From assembly GCA_012295275.1 (NCBI GenBank), contig CM022670.1, forward strand, positions 41,224,474-41,237,973: a stretch of DNA of 13,500 nt, given 5' to 3'. Each line of letters opens with the position of its first letter. Positions within the stretch are counted from its first letter, which is position 1. The position numbers were made by a program, and so were the translations under genes. This stretch comes from Chrysomallon squamiferum. Taxonomy: Eukaryota > Mollusca > Gastropoda > Neomphalida > Peltospiridae. This document shows positions 1 through 11,300 of this stretch, in pieces. The notes under the pieces are model-generated. The model was given only the letters and a program-made list of their open reading frames with translations, had not been told where the DNA came from and did no database searches.

Positions 1-14
1 TTACATACATCTTT

Positions 15-75
15 CTATAAACAGGACAACACATACCAGTTCTTTGTTCTAGTCATGGATAATGTGGAAAATGTC
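15..75. repeat. remnant of a dispersed repeat (copy 1)
   Basis: The stretch around aacaggacaacacatacca, followed by a ctttgttctagtcatgg segment, resembles 2683-2735 (agacaggagaacacatacca, then a cttttgacacaccag segment). Two diverged copies of one element are the simplest reading. The motif resembles a short interspersed repeat that I associate, from memory, with molluscan genomes. Boundaries are uncertain. Confidence 0.4.
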
Positions 76-374
76 ACTGTAACCAGCCTATTATTATAAT
101 AGAAAATAACAGTGTGTGTAAGTTAGTTTTAGATCTGGTATTTATAACAATGGAATATGACACAGTATTTTTAACCAATAAATTAGTATAATAAAATATA
201 ACACTGAGTAATTTTAAGCATTTGGTTAATATTCTGTTCCTGAAATAAAATGGACTCCTGTAAACAAACAAAACAAAAATATTTCTAATTTAATCAGTTA
301 TTTTCACACCTGTGATATTTATTAACCTGATTACATCTAAATACAGGTAAGTTTGAGTGTGACTCAACCTTGAA

Positions 375-460
375 CTGGGGTGAGGAGCAGCTTGTTTCTG
401 TACGGTTAAAACATTCAAACTATCTGTGTTAGGTTGCAAGATCAATCCCACTTCAAGGAA
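375..460 (+). repeat. candidate tRNA-derived SINE head / tRNA pseudogene
   Basis: GATCAATCC at 440-448 fits the RNA polymerase III B-box pattern GWTCRANNC exactly. It sits in a context like a tRNA T arm (aggttgcaagatcaatcccac). Upstream, acggttaaaacattcaaacta resembles the D-arm to anticodon region of tRNA-derived SINEs, but no clean A box is left. It cannot be a working tRNA. The 3' limit of any SINE body is not visible. Confidence 0.35.
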
Positions 461-960
461 GTCTGTGGCAAATGTTGTGAAAATAGTTTTTATACCTCCA
501 GGTTTCTATTTGATTGTTTTACATCACCTATCAACACTTATAAACAAAGCATGACACTGAAATAATTCTCTTATAAAATATTTTAACATTACAATTTCTG
601 CTCCTTAACAGATGGAGCTGTAAAGTCACTGCATGCCTGGTTGACCTACAAGTTGTAATTTTTCTGCTAATTCTGTATGAAACTAAAGAGACTTCATGGG
701 CTTCCAGATGTTGTTAGCTGTACTTATTTTATTGTTATACTTAATTAACAATGAACATTAAGAACCAAATATAATTTAGGAAACAGGCAGGATGCACACA
801 GACTGTTTATTCATACTGTCCACAGAGAATCTGAATGAATTGTCAAAGGCTAGGGCACTGCTTTCTTCTTTATAAATACTCAGTGGTTGTTGAATGATAA
901 TAATAGTCCTTCATACTGAGGCTTTTTCTCTTATAACTTCACAAATAAAAAATTTGACTA

Positions 961-1037
961 ATAACAATAATGATGATGATGATGATAATAATAATGAACA
1001 ACAACAACAACAATAACAATAATAGAAATAATATTAA
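961..1037. repeat. compound trinucleotide microsatellite (GAT/AAT/AAC)
   Basis: Runs of GAT, AAT and AAC follow one another (atgatgatgatgat, aataataat, aacaacaacaac). It is in non-coding sequence and no function is indicated. Confidence 0.9.
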
Positions 1038-1253
1038 TACACTCAGCTACTTGTTCTAAATTGTGCTAGGATAATACTAGTCAAACAAACATTATTCTGG
1101 TTTATGTTTGTAAAGAAATGAATAGTTTGATAATTTTTTATTTTTTTTATTTTTTTTTATGTTCTGTTGTTTGCTGTTCATATTAACATTATTTACAGAG
1201 ACTTGAAATCTTTTGCACAAATTTAAAATGATGTTTTAGTTCCACTGTTCCTC

Positions 1254-2104
1254 TGTCAGATAACTGTGTGTGTGTATTGTCAGATAACTGTGTATTGTCA
1301 GATAACTGTATATATGGTCAGATAACTGTGTGTTGTCAGGTAACTGTGTGTATTGTCAGATAACTGTGTATTGTCAGATAACTGTGTATATTGTCAGATA
1401 ACTGTGTGTATTGTCAAAATACTGTATTGTCAGATAACTGTGTGTATATTGTCAGATAACTGTATTGTCAGATAACTGTGTGTATATTGTCAGATAACTG
1501 TGTATATTGTCAAAATACTGAATTGTCAGATAACTGTATCAGTTAAAATACTGTATTGTCAGATAACTGTGTGTATATTGTCAGATAACTGTATATTGTC
1601 AGATAACTGTGTATTGTCAAAATACTGTATTGTCAGATAACTGTGTATATTGTCAGATAACTGTATATTGTCAGATAACTGTGTGTATATTGTCAGATAA
1701 CTGTGTGTATATTGTCAGATAACTGTATTGTCAGATAACTGTGTGTGTATATTGTCAGATAACTGTGTATATTGTCAAAATACTGTATTGTCAGATAACT
1801 GTATGTGTTTTGTCAGATAACTGTATGTGTTTTGTCAGATAACTGTATATTGTCAGATAACTGTGTGTGTATTGTCAGATAACTGTATGTGTTTTGTCAG
1901 ATAACTGTATATTGTCAGATAACTGTATATTGTCAGATAACTGTGTGTATTGTCAGATAACTGTATATTGTCAGATAACTGTGTGTATTGTCAGATAACT
2001 GTGTATGTTGTCAGATAACTGTATTGTCGGATTTAACTGTGTATATTGTCGGATAACTGTGTATATTGTCAGATAACTATGTATTGTCAGATAACTGTGT
2101 GTTT
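1254..2104. repeat. minisatellite, ~44 units of ~15-24 bp, ending at the exon a acceptor
   Basis: Units read TTGTCAGATAACTGTGTATA with length changes in the GT/AT tail (GTGT, GTAT, GTATGTGTTT). I counted about 44 copies by eye over ~850 bp. A recurrent variant replaces AGATAACTG with AAAATACTG (for example at 1414-1422 and 1512-1520), and near the 3' end the variant GTCGGAT appears. The last unit runs directly into the pyrimidine tract and AG of exon a. The array gives rise to apparent open frames on both strands that are not genes. Confidence 0.97.
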
Positions 2105-2113
2105 GTGTTTCAG

Positions 2114-2256
2114 CTGTCTGAGTGTGAGGGATGAGCTGGTGGTTAGTACAATTGATGGCTATCTGAATCGAGTTCGCTGGACAGGCAACAAGAATGACAA
2201 AGCAACTCTTCACCTTGGTGACATACCTGTCTCCACCGACTTGCAACAGTTCCGAG
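2114..2256 (+). CDS. RIC1: RIC1 exon a (first visible)
   Basis: Acceptor is tttcag ending at 2113; donor is CGAG|gtaaat. The first exon base is the last base of a split codon, so the exon before it must end two bases into a codon. The exon ends with one base of the next codon. It encodes a propeller strand set, with DELVVSTIDGYLNRVRW followed by a charged loop and STDLQQFR. This matches the RIC1 segment reading roughly LLVATSDGLLH...VDLQ. The open frame continues upstream into the minisatellite and downstream past the donor, but those extensions are repeat or intron sequence with no family similarity. Confidence 0.92.
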
Positions 2257-2423
2257 GTAAATACCACTTATCTGTCTGTCTGTCTGTCATCATTTTTTTT
2301 TTAATTTTAATGTGGTTTTTTTGTAAACTGATTGTAGAATATTTTAGAATTTTTTTTATTTTTTTTGTGTGGATGTGTTTAGTTGGTGTATATGACCATT
2401 GCTATATGACTGTAAGCATGTGT

Positions 2424-2456
<33 letters not shown>

Positions 2457-4242
2457 AGATGAGATTTTTGGTCTAATGTTTTTTATTAATAATATTGTAT
2501 CAGTATTGTGTTGAAGATAATGAAAGACATTTTTTAAATTTAACTATCATCTAGGCATATTTTTAATTAATAATTGTGTGGAAGTATTCATACAGATAAT
2601 GGAAACAGGTAAATAGGAACCTGCACCCTCCATGATGTACTCTTTTTGATTAGCAGAGAGAGATATTTTTAAACTGTTTTCCCATAGACAGGAGAACACA
2701 TACCATGACTTTTGACACACCAGTTTTGGGCTGTGGTTAGACAGCTATATGTGTGGTTATGCCTGGTTGCATGTGTGTGGGTATGCCTGGTTGCATGTGT
2801 GTGGGTGTGGAAGTGGGTGTGTTTGTGTAAGTATGGGTGTACTTGTGTTGATAGGCTTTGTATAAATGGTTAATTAAGTATGCAAGGTTTGTAGACATTT
2901 CTGTGTGGGTTTGCATAAAACAACAGTTGTGAGCTGGAGTGTGTTTGTTTCACAAATCTGAGTTTACAGCTTTTTAAAAATGTACATCATCAGTTGTATA
3001 TTAAATGAAGATAAAATAATAATTTTATTTTTGTATTAGTATTATTTATCTTATATATGTGAGGTGTGTTTGTACATGTGCAAGTGGGTGTGTAAATTAA
3101 CTGTGTCTGGTTGTTAAATAAAATGTTTAAACCTGTAAAAAAAGAATGTATGACTTAGAAAACAAATAACTGTCTGTGTGTGCTTAAGTTACACTAGAAA
3201 CAGGCATTTCTTTTCTTCATTTTTTAAATATTTTTTTTTACCTTTTTTTATCCTATTTTTATTAAAGAACTAGCAGTTTAAACTAAATTTCACAGTTTCT
3301 CACATGTCTTAAAGTTAAATCTCTGTTTTTTGTATAACTGACTGTTTACTAATGGTTTTTTTTTTTTTTTTTTTGAAAAAACTGCCAGCAGTTTAATTTC
3401 TATTACAGTAACAATGATTTTTATTCAGTATTTACACGACACAAATTTAAGAAAGTGCTAGCTGTAAGTTCTCCAGTTTGATACTTGTATGTTAATGTCA
3501 GTTTGTGTATTTTCCATGGAGCTTCCGAAGCAAGGACATTGCCAAATGGAATCACTGGTAATAAAAACTGAAACCATTGCATAAAGTCCATAACCTGGCT
3601 GTTTGTCTGTCTGTCTCTCTGTTTGTCTGTGGTGCTGGTATCAACCAATAAATGTAACAAAAGGTTTCAATTTTAAGAAGAAAAAAAAAATTTAAAGATA
3701 GGGAATACTAGATTAACCAGATAATAATGATGTGAAAATTAAAATATTAAATACAGTAATACAAAATAAAATGTTATCGTCAGATTTAAAATAATATTGT
3801 TCTTTTTAATGTTGCATGTATGTTCTAACAGAAATTATGTAAATAAACAGAGGAGAAATAACATGTCATATTGATTACTTTAAAAAAAAAACTTCTTATC
3901 TGCAGGAAAATAAATCAATAATGGAACATGTTACAAATGAAAACAGAAAATTCATTTATCAAAACGTACATGAAACCTTGAACTTTCCTTAATTTGATTT
4001 TAATAATGAATCAGCTAAAGAAGTGCATTAATAAAAATGTGGTCTGCCACTATTAAAACAGCCAGTGAGTTTGTCAAACAGCAGCAGGGAATAAATAAAT
4101 AAATAAATAATAGCAAAATCAAAAATTCTTCTACATTGCTAAATGATTTAATTCTTTTTCAAGTTAATTTTACTGTTTATAGTTTACACAGTAATAGTTA
4201 AATATCCCAAAAAATAAATAAATAAATAAATAAAAATAAATA

Positions 4243-4294
<52 letters not shown>

Positions 4295-5304
4295 AATATA
4301 AATAAATGAAAAAAAACAACAACAGAAAAGAAAGAAAAAAATTCTGTTTTTATTAAATCAACATTTTAACAATTAAACCGACTTAACTTCTAGACATTAA
4401 AGATAAAGTAATTTAAAACGTATTAATCTCAGAAAACATCAGTCACACTTGACTGGTTTTATATCCTTTCTGTTGCATGTTCTAATAGCAAATTGACTTC
4501 ATACATTAGATTAGACTAACCTAATTCAGATTTTTGGATTCATTGTGGTCACTGATGATAATTAACATATACCCTTTTGGTTCTTAGTCTAGATAAAATA
4601 AAAGTAAAATTTTCTGAAACCAGAGAAATCTCTGGTAGCAATTAAAATGAAATTAGCATCAACTGTAATTTAACTTTTTATCACCGATGAATGAAAGAAA
4701 AGAACAGAATTTTATTTCATTTTAATTTATCAGAAGATTTAATTTTTTTCTTTTCATTAAATTTTATTTAATTATTATTATTTTTTTTTAATTTATTTTT
4801 TTATTATTTATTTTTTTAATTTATTTTTAATTTTTATTTTTTTTTTATTTTTATTTTTATTATTGTTTTTTTGTATTTATTATTAAAACATTTTTTTTGC
4901 AATTATTATTCACAACTTTTGTTTGAACCGAGTAAACATTATTTTAAACTAGTTGTTTCAGAAAACCATGTAACAGATGTATGTATTGTTGTATGTTAAA
5001 TAACAATGTATGTCACTGATTGTGATTATTTGCGATGCTACTAATGACAAGAAATGTGAATTTGATATGTTATGTTATTCTCTCTACTCTGGTAATGACA
5101 GCTTTCTTTAAATTCCATCTCTCTATGCCTCTATTATAATTAGTTATTTTTATTATTATTATTATATATTATTATTATTATTACTTTTTCTCATTTAATT
5201 TTTATTATTTTAATTTATTTAGTTATGTGAATTTTATTTATTTATTTTTTTAATTTTTTAAAAAAAAAAAAAAAAATTCTATTATTATTTGGTTTTATTT
5301 TATT

Positions 5305-5343
<39 letters not shown>

Positions 5344-8300
5344 TATTTATTTATTTATTTATTTTATTTTTTTTGTAAATTAGATTTTCTTTTCTTTCCC
5401 TCTATCTTTGTTTGTTGGTTCAGTCTGTATCCTGCATGGAGTTTAACTTTGTTTGGTATATTTATATATTTATATTCATTTTTAATTGTTTTGTCTTATT
5501 GCTCTTGGAAATGTTTAGTATTATTTTTTCTTTTAAATACATTTCTATTAACCAATAATTAAACATATATTTATACATCTGTTAAATATTGCCATCATAT
5601 TTCTTCTTTTTAAATATAAAAAAAAAAAAAAAAAAAAAAGACATAAAATTTTAATAGTATTGTATTAGGTTTTCTTTTAAATTTAATTTATTATATTTAA
5701 TATTTGAGTAGATGTGTAAAGTTATACAGAGGTGTATATTAATATTATGCAATGTTTGACAAAACTGACATTTGTTATTTCAAACAGTACTTGTGTTGAT
5801 GACAGTTTTATTTAAATAATTGATAATCTGATGTTTTGTTTTTCAGTAACAGATTTACTTGCTAAAATGTAAACTCAAATAATGTTTTAGTCAGATCACT
5901 AGAAAATTAATTAAAATTTTAATAATAATAATAATAATAATAATAATATTAAAAGTACTATTATATTCCCATTCATTTATATTTATACACATATAATTAT
6001 TAAGATTAAAAATTCAAATAAAGTGTTAACATTAATTAAAAAAAAATAATAATAATAATAATAAAGTTAAATAAAATTAGTTTTTTGAATTAGATTTTAA
6101 TTTTACTTGAGATAAAATCAGTAGAAAGGAAACAAAACATAGCTTCTTTAATTATATTCTAAATAAAACATAAAATTGTCATAGAATATGCATGAGTTTT
6201 CAAATAAATATTTAAACTATCATATGTTATTAGTATTACCTTTTTTTTAAAAATCTTTTTTATCATTATTAAATGTTTCTTTATTATTATTTAAATTATT
6301 TAATGGAAATGAGTTGAATGTTAAACAGAATTTTCACTTTGATGTATAACCAGAATAGTTTAAAATGAAAGCATATATTAATAAAATATTCTGCTTTGTT
6401 TTAAAAGCCTCCAAGTTGACCTATGATGATGGGATTGTTGTTCAGATGGAGTACAGCCCCACCCTGGGGGGGTACTGTCTGGTTTTGTCAAGTGGGAAAG
6501 CTCTGTTTGTGATCCCCCCTTCAACACGTTCAGAAAAAACGGTTAGTTTCATATTTATTACCTACCACTGTTTTAATAAATACCGAGCTGTATGAACATT
6601 CTGATTCTACATCATGACTTTTTATATTTTATATAAAATAAAGAAAGTCCACTACATCAGAATGACAGTTTTATATTTTATACAAATCACATGACTGAGA
6701 TATTATTTTTCTGTTTGAAAACTTTAGTACAAATATTAATTGTTGTTGATGAAAGATAAATTTGTATGCTGTACATGAACTGAATTGCCACTAATACCAT
6801 TTACATCGATGTAACATAAACAGAATAATAAACAGTGTTTAATTGTAATGTTCTGTACGTTACAGCTGTGCTTTTTTTTTTTCAACATTCAATAAAAAGA
6901 TAATAATATAAAAACACTATATTAAAAAGATACAGAAATATTTTTTATTGCACATTGAATAAAATCAAGGGTGCATAGTATATTCACTGACTTTTTTAAA
7001 TGCTTTGATTCAACTCAAGGGTGCTAGAGTGCACAGTACATACATAGTACAGACTTGTTAGAATGTTTGAGTCATGTGCTGTGTTTAACAGTGTTTATGT
7101 AATTTTCAGAGTGCGCATGGAGTGTGGGCTCAGGAACTGTCCAATGCTACAGCCCTGGCTGTCAATCACAGGTACAGGTTGATGGCTTTCGGCTGTCGCA
7201 GGTAAACCTCACCTGTTTAATTATCAGACCATTTGTTTAACTTCAGACGTGTTTTAAATAAACTGGAGACTGTCGTAAAAATCATCATTTCTAATTATAC
7301 GAAAATAGACAAACAAAGAATTTTATATTAGTTGTCGCTGTTTTGTTGTCAGATTGAATCTGTATTATTACTATAAAGAAATATCTTTATTATCACTCTA
7401 TGTACTTCAAAGTAACTCTTTTGTTTGTAGTTAAACTGTAATAATGAAAATAGTTACCTTTATTATATTGCTAAGTAATAGTTTTATTTTTTGTTGGACT
7501 GTATTATAAAAAAAAAATAAATAACTTTTTTTATATTTTATAAATTACCGTAGTGACAATTTTATTTTGCTAACTTCACTAACATAAAAGAGAGTGGAAC
7601 ATGTGTCTGTACACACCTGTCACTGTGTGTAACGCTGAGTGTGCTGTTTTCTCTTTCAGTGGTCAGGGTGTTGTGTACATGATCGATGAAGCTGTGGGAG
7701 CTCTGGAAATATCACACAAACTAGTCATATCAAGTAAAGACTATCCAGGTTAGTCATATCAAGTAAAGACTATCCAGGTTAGTCATATCAAGTAAAGACT
7801 ATCCAGGTTAGTCATATCAAGTAAATTTAGTCACACAAACTAGTCATATCAAGTAAAGACTATCCAGGTTAGTCATATCAAGTAACAATTTAGTCACAAA
7901 CTAGTCATATCAAGTAAAGACTATCCAGGTTAGTCATATCAAGTAAGAATTTAGTCACACAAACTAGTCATATCAAGTAAAGACTATCCAGGTTGGCCAT
8001 ATCAAGTAACAATTTAGTCACAAACTAGTCATATCAAGTAAAGACTATCCAGGTTGGCCATATCAAGTAACAATTTAGTCACAAACTAGTCATATCAAGT
8101 AAAGACTATCCAGGTTGGCCATATCAAGTAAAGACTATCCAGGTTAGTCATATCAAGTAACAATTTAGTCACACAAACTAGTCATATCAAGTAAAGACTA
8201 TCCAGGTTGGCCATATCAAGTAACAATTTAGTCACACAAACTAGTCATATCAAGTAAAGACTATCCAGGTTGGCCATATCAAGTAACAATTTAGTCACAC

Positions 8301-11300
8301 AAACTAGTCATATCAAGTAAAGACTATCCAGGTTGGCCATATCAAGTAACAATTTAGTCACACAAACTAGTCATATCAAGTAAAGACTATCCAGGTTGGC
8401 CATATCAAGTAACAATTTAGTCACACAAACTAGTCATCAAGTAAAGACTATCCAGGTTAGTCATATCAAGTAAAGACTATCCAGGTTAGTCATATCAAGT
8501 ACAGACTATCCAGGTTAGTCAGATCAAGTAAAGACTATCCAGGTTAGTCAGATCAAGTAAAGACTATCCAGGTTAGTCATATCAAGTAAAGACCATCCAG
8601 GTTAGTCATATCAAGTAAAGACTATCCAGGTTAGTCATATCAAGTAAAGACTATCCAGGTTAGTCAGATCAAGTAAAGACTATCCAGGTTAGTCATATCA
8701 AGTAAATTTAGTCACACAAACTAGTCATATCAAGTAAAGACTATCCAGGTTAGTCATATCAAGTAACAATTTAGTCACAAACTAGTCATATCAAGTAAAG
8801 ACTATCCAAGTTAGTCATATCAAGTAACAATTTAGTCACACAAACTAGTCATATCAAGTAAAGACTATCCAGGTTAGTCATATCAAGTAACAATTTAGTC
8901 ACACAAACTAGTCATATCAAGTAAAGACTATCCAGGTTGGCCATATCAAGTAACAATTTAGTCACAAACTAGTCATATCAAGTAAAGACTATCCAGGTTG
9001 GCCATATCAAGTAAAGACTATCCAGGTTAGTCATATCAAGTAACAATTTAGTCACACAAACTAGTCATATCAAGTAAAGACTATCCAGGTTGGCCATATC
9101 AAGTAAAGACTATCCAGGTTAGTCATATCAAGTAACAATTTAGTCACACAAACTAGTCATATCAAGTAAAGACTATCCAGGTTGGCCATATCAAGTAACA
9201 ATTTAGTCAACAAACTATCCAGGACTATCCAGGTTAGTCATATCAAGTAACAATTTAAAACTAGTCATATCAAGTAAAGACTATCCAGGTTGGCCATATC
9301 AAGTAAAGACTATCCAGGTTAGTCATATCAAGTAACAATTTAGTCACACAAACTAGTCATATCAAGTAAAGACTATCCAGGTTGGCCATATCAAGTAAAG
9401 ACTATCCAGGTTAGTCATATCAAGTAACAATTTAGTCACACAAACTAGTCATATCAAGTAAAGACTATCCAGGTTGGCCATATCAAGTAACAATTTAGTC
9501 ACACAAACTAGTCATATCAAGTAACAATTTAGTCAGATAAACTAATCATACCAAGTAAAGACTATCCAAATTAGTCATATCAAGTAAACATTTAGTCACA
9601 CGAACTAGCTATATCAAGTGAAGACTATGTAAATCACATAAACTAGAAATAACAAATCTAAGCCACTGGTTTGATGTGTTGTTACAACTGTGTTTCAGGT
9701 AGCAGACACTAGAAAGTTTAGCAAAAGGTTTTAAAATAATAAAAAAATCTTGATATAAAACCATTAGTAGCAATATTTCTAAAGTACAGAGTGATATTCA
9801 CTTCAAATGTTTAGTGAAACCCACCACAACTGAATTAAAATGAAGATGTTTAAGTAAGACATTACAGTTTTGTCTAAACATGTTGTTGTAGATGCTGCTC
9901 ACATCGTTGGTGCTGTGCAGTGTATGAAGTGGACACCAGATGGCACTGCGCTGGCTCTGTGTTGGAGGAGTGGAGCGTTCTCACTGTGGAGTGTGTTTGG
10001 CTCTCTGCTGGTTTCTACTCTAGGAGGAGACTACAGGTATTAGTTAATAATGTGTGTGGTGCGTGTGTGTGTATGTGTGTGTGTGCATGTGCACGTGTGT
10101 ACATTTGATGTGTGTTAAATGTCTTATATAATTATTTTTATTTGTTTAAGTCAGTTTATACTGTTATATCATCTTTTCTAGGTATTATTTTTCTTATATT
10201 GGTTTCTTTGATAAGTATCAGAATATTCAAATATGTCACAAGTACATAGATATGGTTTAATTTTCATCTTCATCAATTACAATTAATTATGCATTCTCAC
10301 CGCAGAACAAATTACTTATACAAACTGAGTCTATAATAATATCCTGTATTTTTGTTTCTGTTTCTGAAAGTTTTTGTAATTTTGTTATGTCATTTATTTT
10401 CAGCATGTCAAATGACAGTCTGAAGTTGTATCCTTCGCCTATAAAATCAATGGTAGGTGTTAACTGCATTTCAGGAATAACTTGTCAGTGGTTACAGTTA
10501 CAGAGAAAATGATAATTTAGTTACTGGGTTACAGTGTCACAAATGTGTACACAGTTGTAGCTTTGGATAACACTTCCATTATTTGGTTTTATTTTGGGAA
10601 AAGGGTGTTCTGAATTTTAGCAGTGATATTTTATTATGATTACTATTTCAAGAATAATTAAAGGGATTAGTAGTTCAAGTGATGTCCTATTTGGAAATGC
10701 TCTGAAGTGAAGTCATTTTAGTTCTGTACTACAGAAGTGGAGTGAGTGATGGCAGAATCGGTTGTCTAGTATTTCTGTTTAGCTGTTACCCACAACTGCC
10801 AAAACAACTGACTTATAAAACTCTGTGAAGTGTGTTGTCTTGTTGGTAGAAAAATTAATGTAAAACTTTTTAAGTGACAAAAGGACAGCCTACTGCATGT
10901 TGACAGCATATTTCCTTTTACCTGTGTGGTACATGATGATGATCCTGATAACATATAATAACACTAGTTTAAAAATATGTTTTAATAAAATGATTTCTTC
11001 CTTTCATACAACATGATGAGTTTTGCCATTAAATGTTAATGTCTGTTATGTGATTTCAGGAATGGGGGCTGGAGGGGTATCATCTGTGGATGGTTACCTC
11101 ACACATAGAGGAGGAACAAGACTCGATTTATGAACCTTTTGAGATGTCTGAGCTTCTGCAGTTTTACTTCCTCAAAAGTGCTCTGTCTGTCAACCCTTGT
11201 ATAGTATGTCTACATCATTTAGTTATTTAATGTTTACAGTTTTATTTCTAGAAATGTTTCTGTCAACCCTTGTATAGTATGTCTACATCATTTAGTTATT

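Larger units (their letters stand above)
1..1253. other. upstream intron (or flanking) sequence of RIC1
   Basis: I recognise no exon in this A+T-rich stretch. Exon a begins in the middle of a codon, so at least one earlier exon exists. The expected preceding peptide (acidic stretch, then a LEMRK-like motif) is not visible here, so this is most likely intron. It holds a dispersed-repeat remnant at its start, a tRNA-like candidate near 375-460, a trinucleotide microsatellite at 961-1037 and T-rich runs around 1133-1160. Confidence 0.6.
2257..6407 (+). other. intron a-b (4,151 bp), A+T-rich with many simple repeats
   Basis: Donor gtaaat, acceptor ttaaaag. No exon is missing: the residues coded on either side are adjacent in the family alignment to within about one position. 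Contents: TCTG run at 2271-2287, (TG)n at 2419-2456, a second dispersed-repeat remnant, a 24-bp duplication at 2758-2805, homopolymer T/A runs, and long AAAT/AAT and ATTT/ATT arrays between about 4086 and 6064. A 79-codon minus-strand frame at 3421-3660 has no recognisable family and crosses a CTGT-rich microsatellite, so I do not call it. Confidence 0.85.

Noticed and set aside
74-271. 65-codon minus-strand open frame
   Set aside because: Composition is that of A+T-rich random sequence (I, Y, L, N rich), with no recognisable motif and overlap with a repeat remnant.
1971-2267. 98-codon minus-strand open frame
   Set aside because: Mostly translated minisatellite (repeating SYLTIHTVI-type words) plus the antisense of exon a.
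2046-2462. 138-codon + strand open frame as a gene on its own
   Set aside because: Only 2114-2256 matches RIC1. The start lies in minisatellite sequence and the end in TG-rich intron, with clear AG and GT junctions between.
3421-3660. 79-codon minus-strand open frame in intron a-b
   Set aside because: It crosses a CTGT-rich microsatellite, shows no recognisable domain, and is a plausible chance length. A protein search or antisense transcript would be needed to revive it.
6365-6407. ATG at 6365 as an alternative start of a shorter RIC1 product
   Set aside because: The 14 codons before the exon b acceptor have no family counterpart, and the exon joins in phase to exon a. Only a 5' transcript end mapped here would support it.
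7712-9647. CRISPR-like look of regularly repeated units
   Set aside because: There are no unique spacers. All parts of the unit repeat, the first unit is coding exon, and the surrounding sequence is a spliced eukaryotic gene.
9698-9720. Possible alternative exon after the strong acceptor ctgtgtttcag
   Set aside because: In the phase left by exon d it reads G S R H and then a stop, and no good donor follows nearby.
10766-10954. 62-codon minus-strand open frame in intron f-g
   Set aside because: No family similarity seen, low complexity context, and within intron of the opposite-strand gene.
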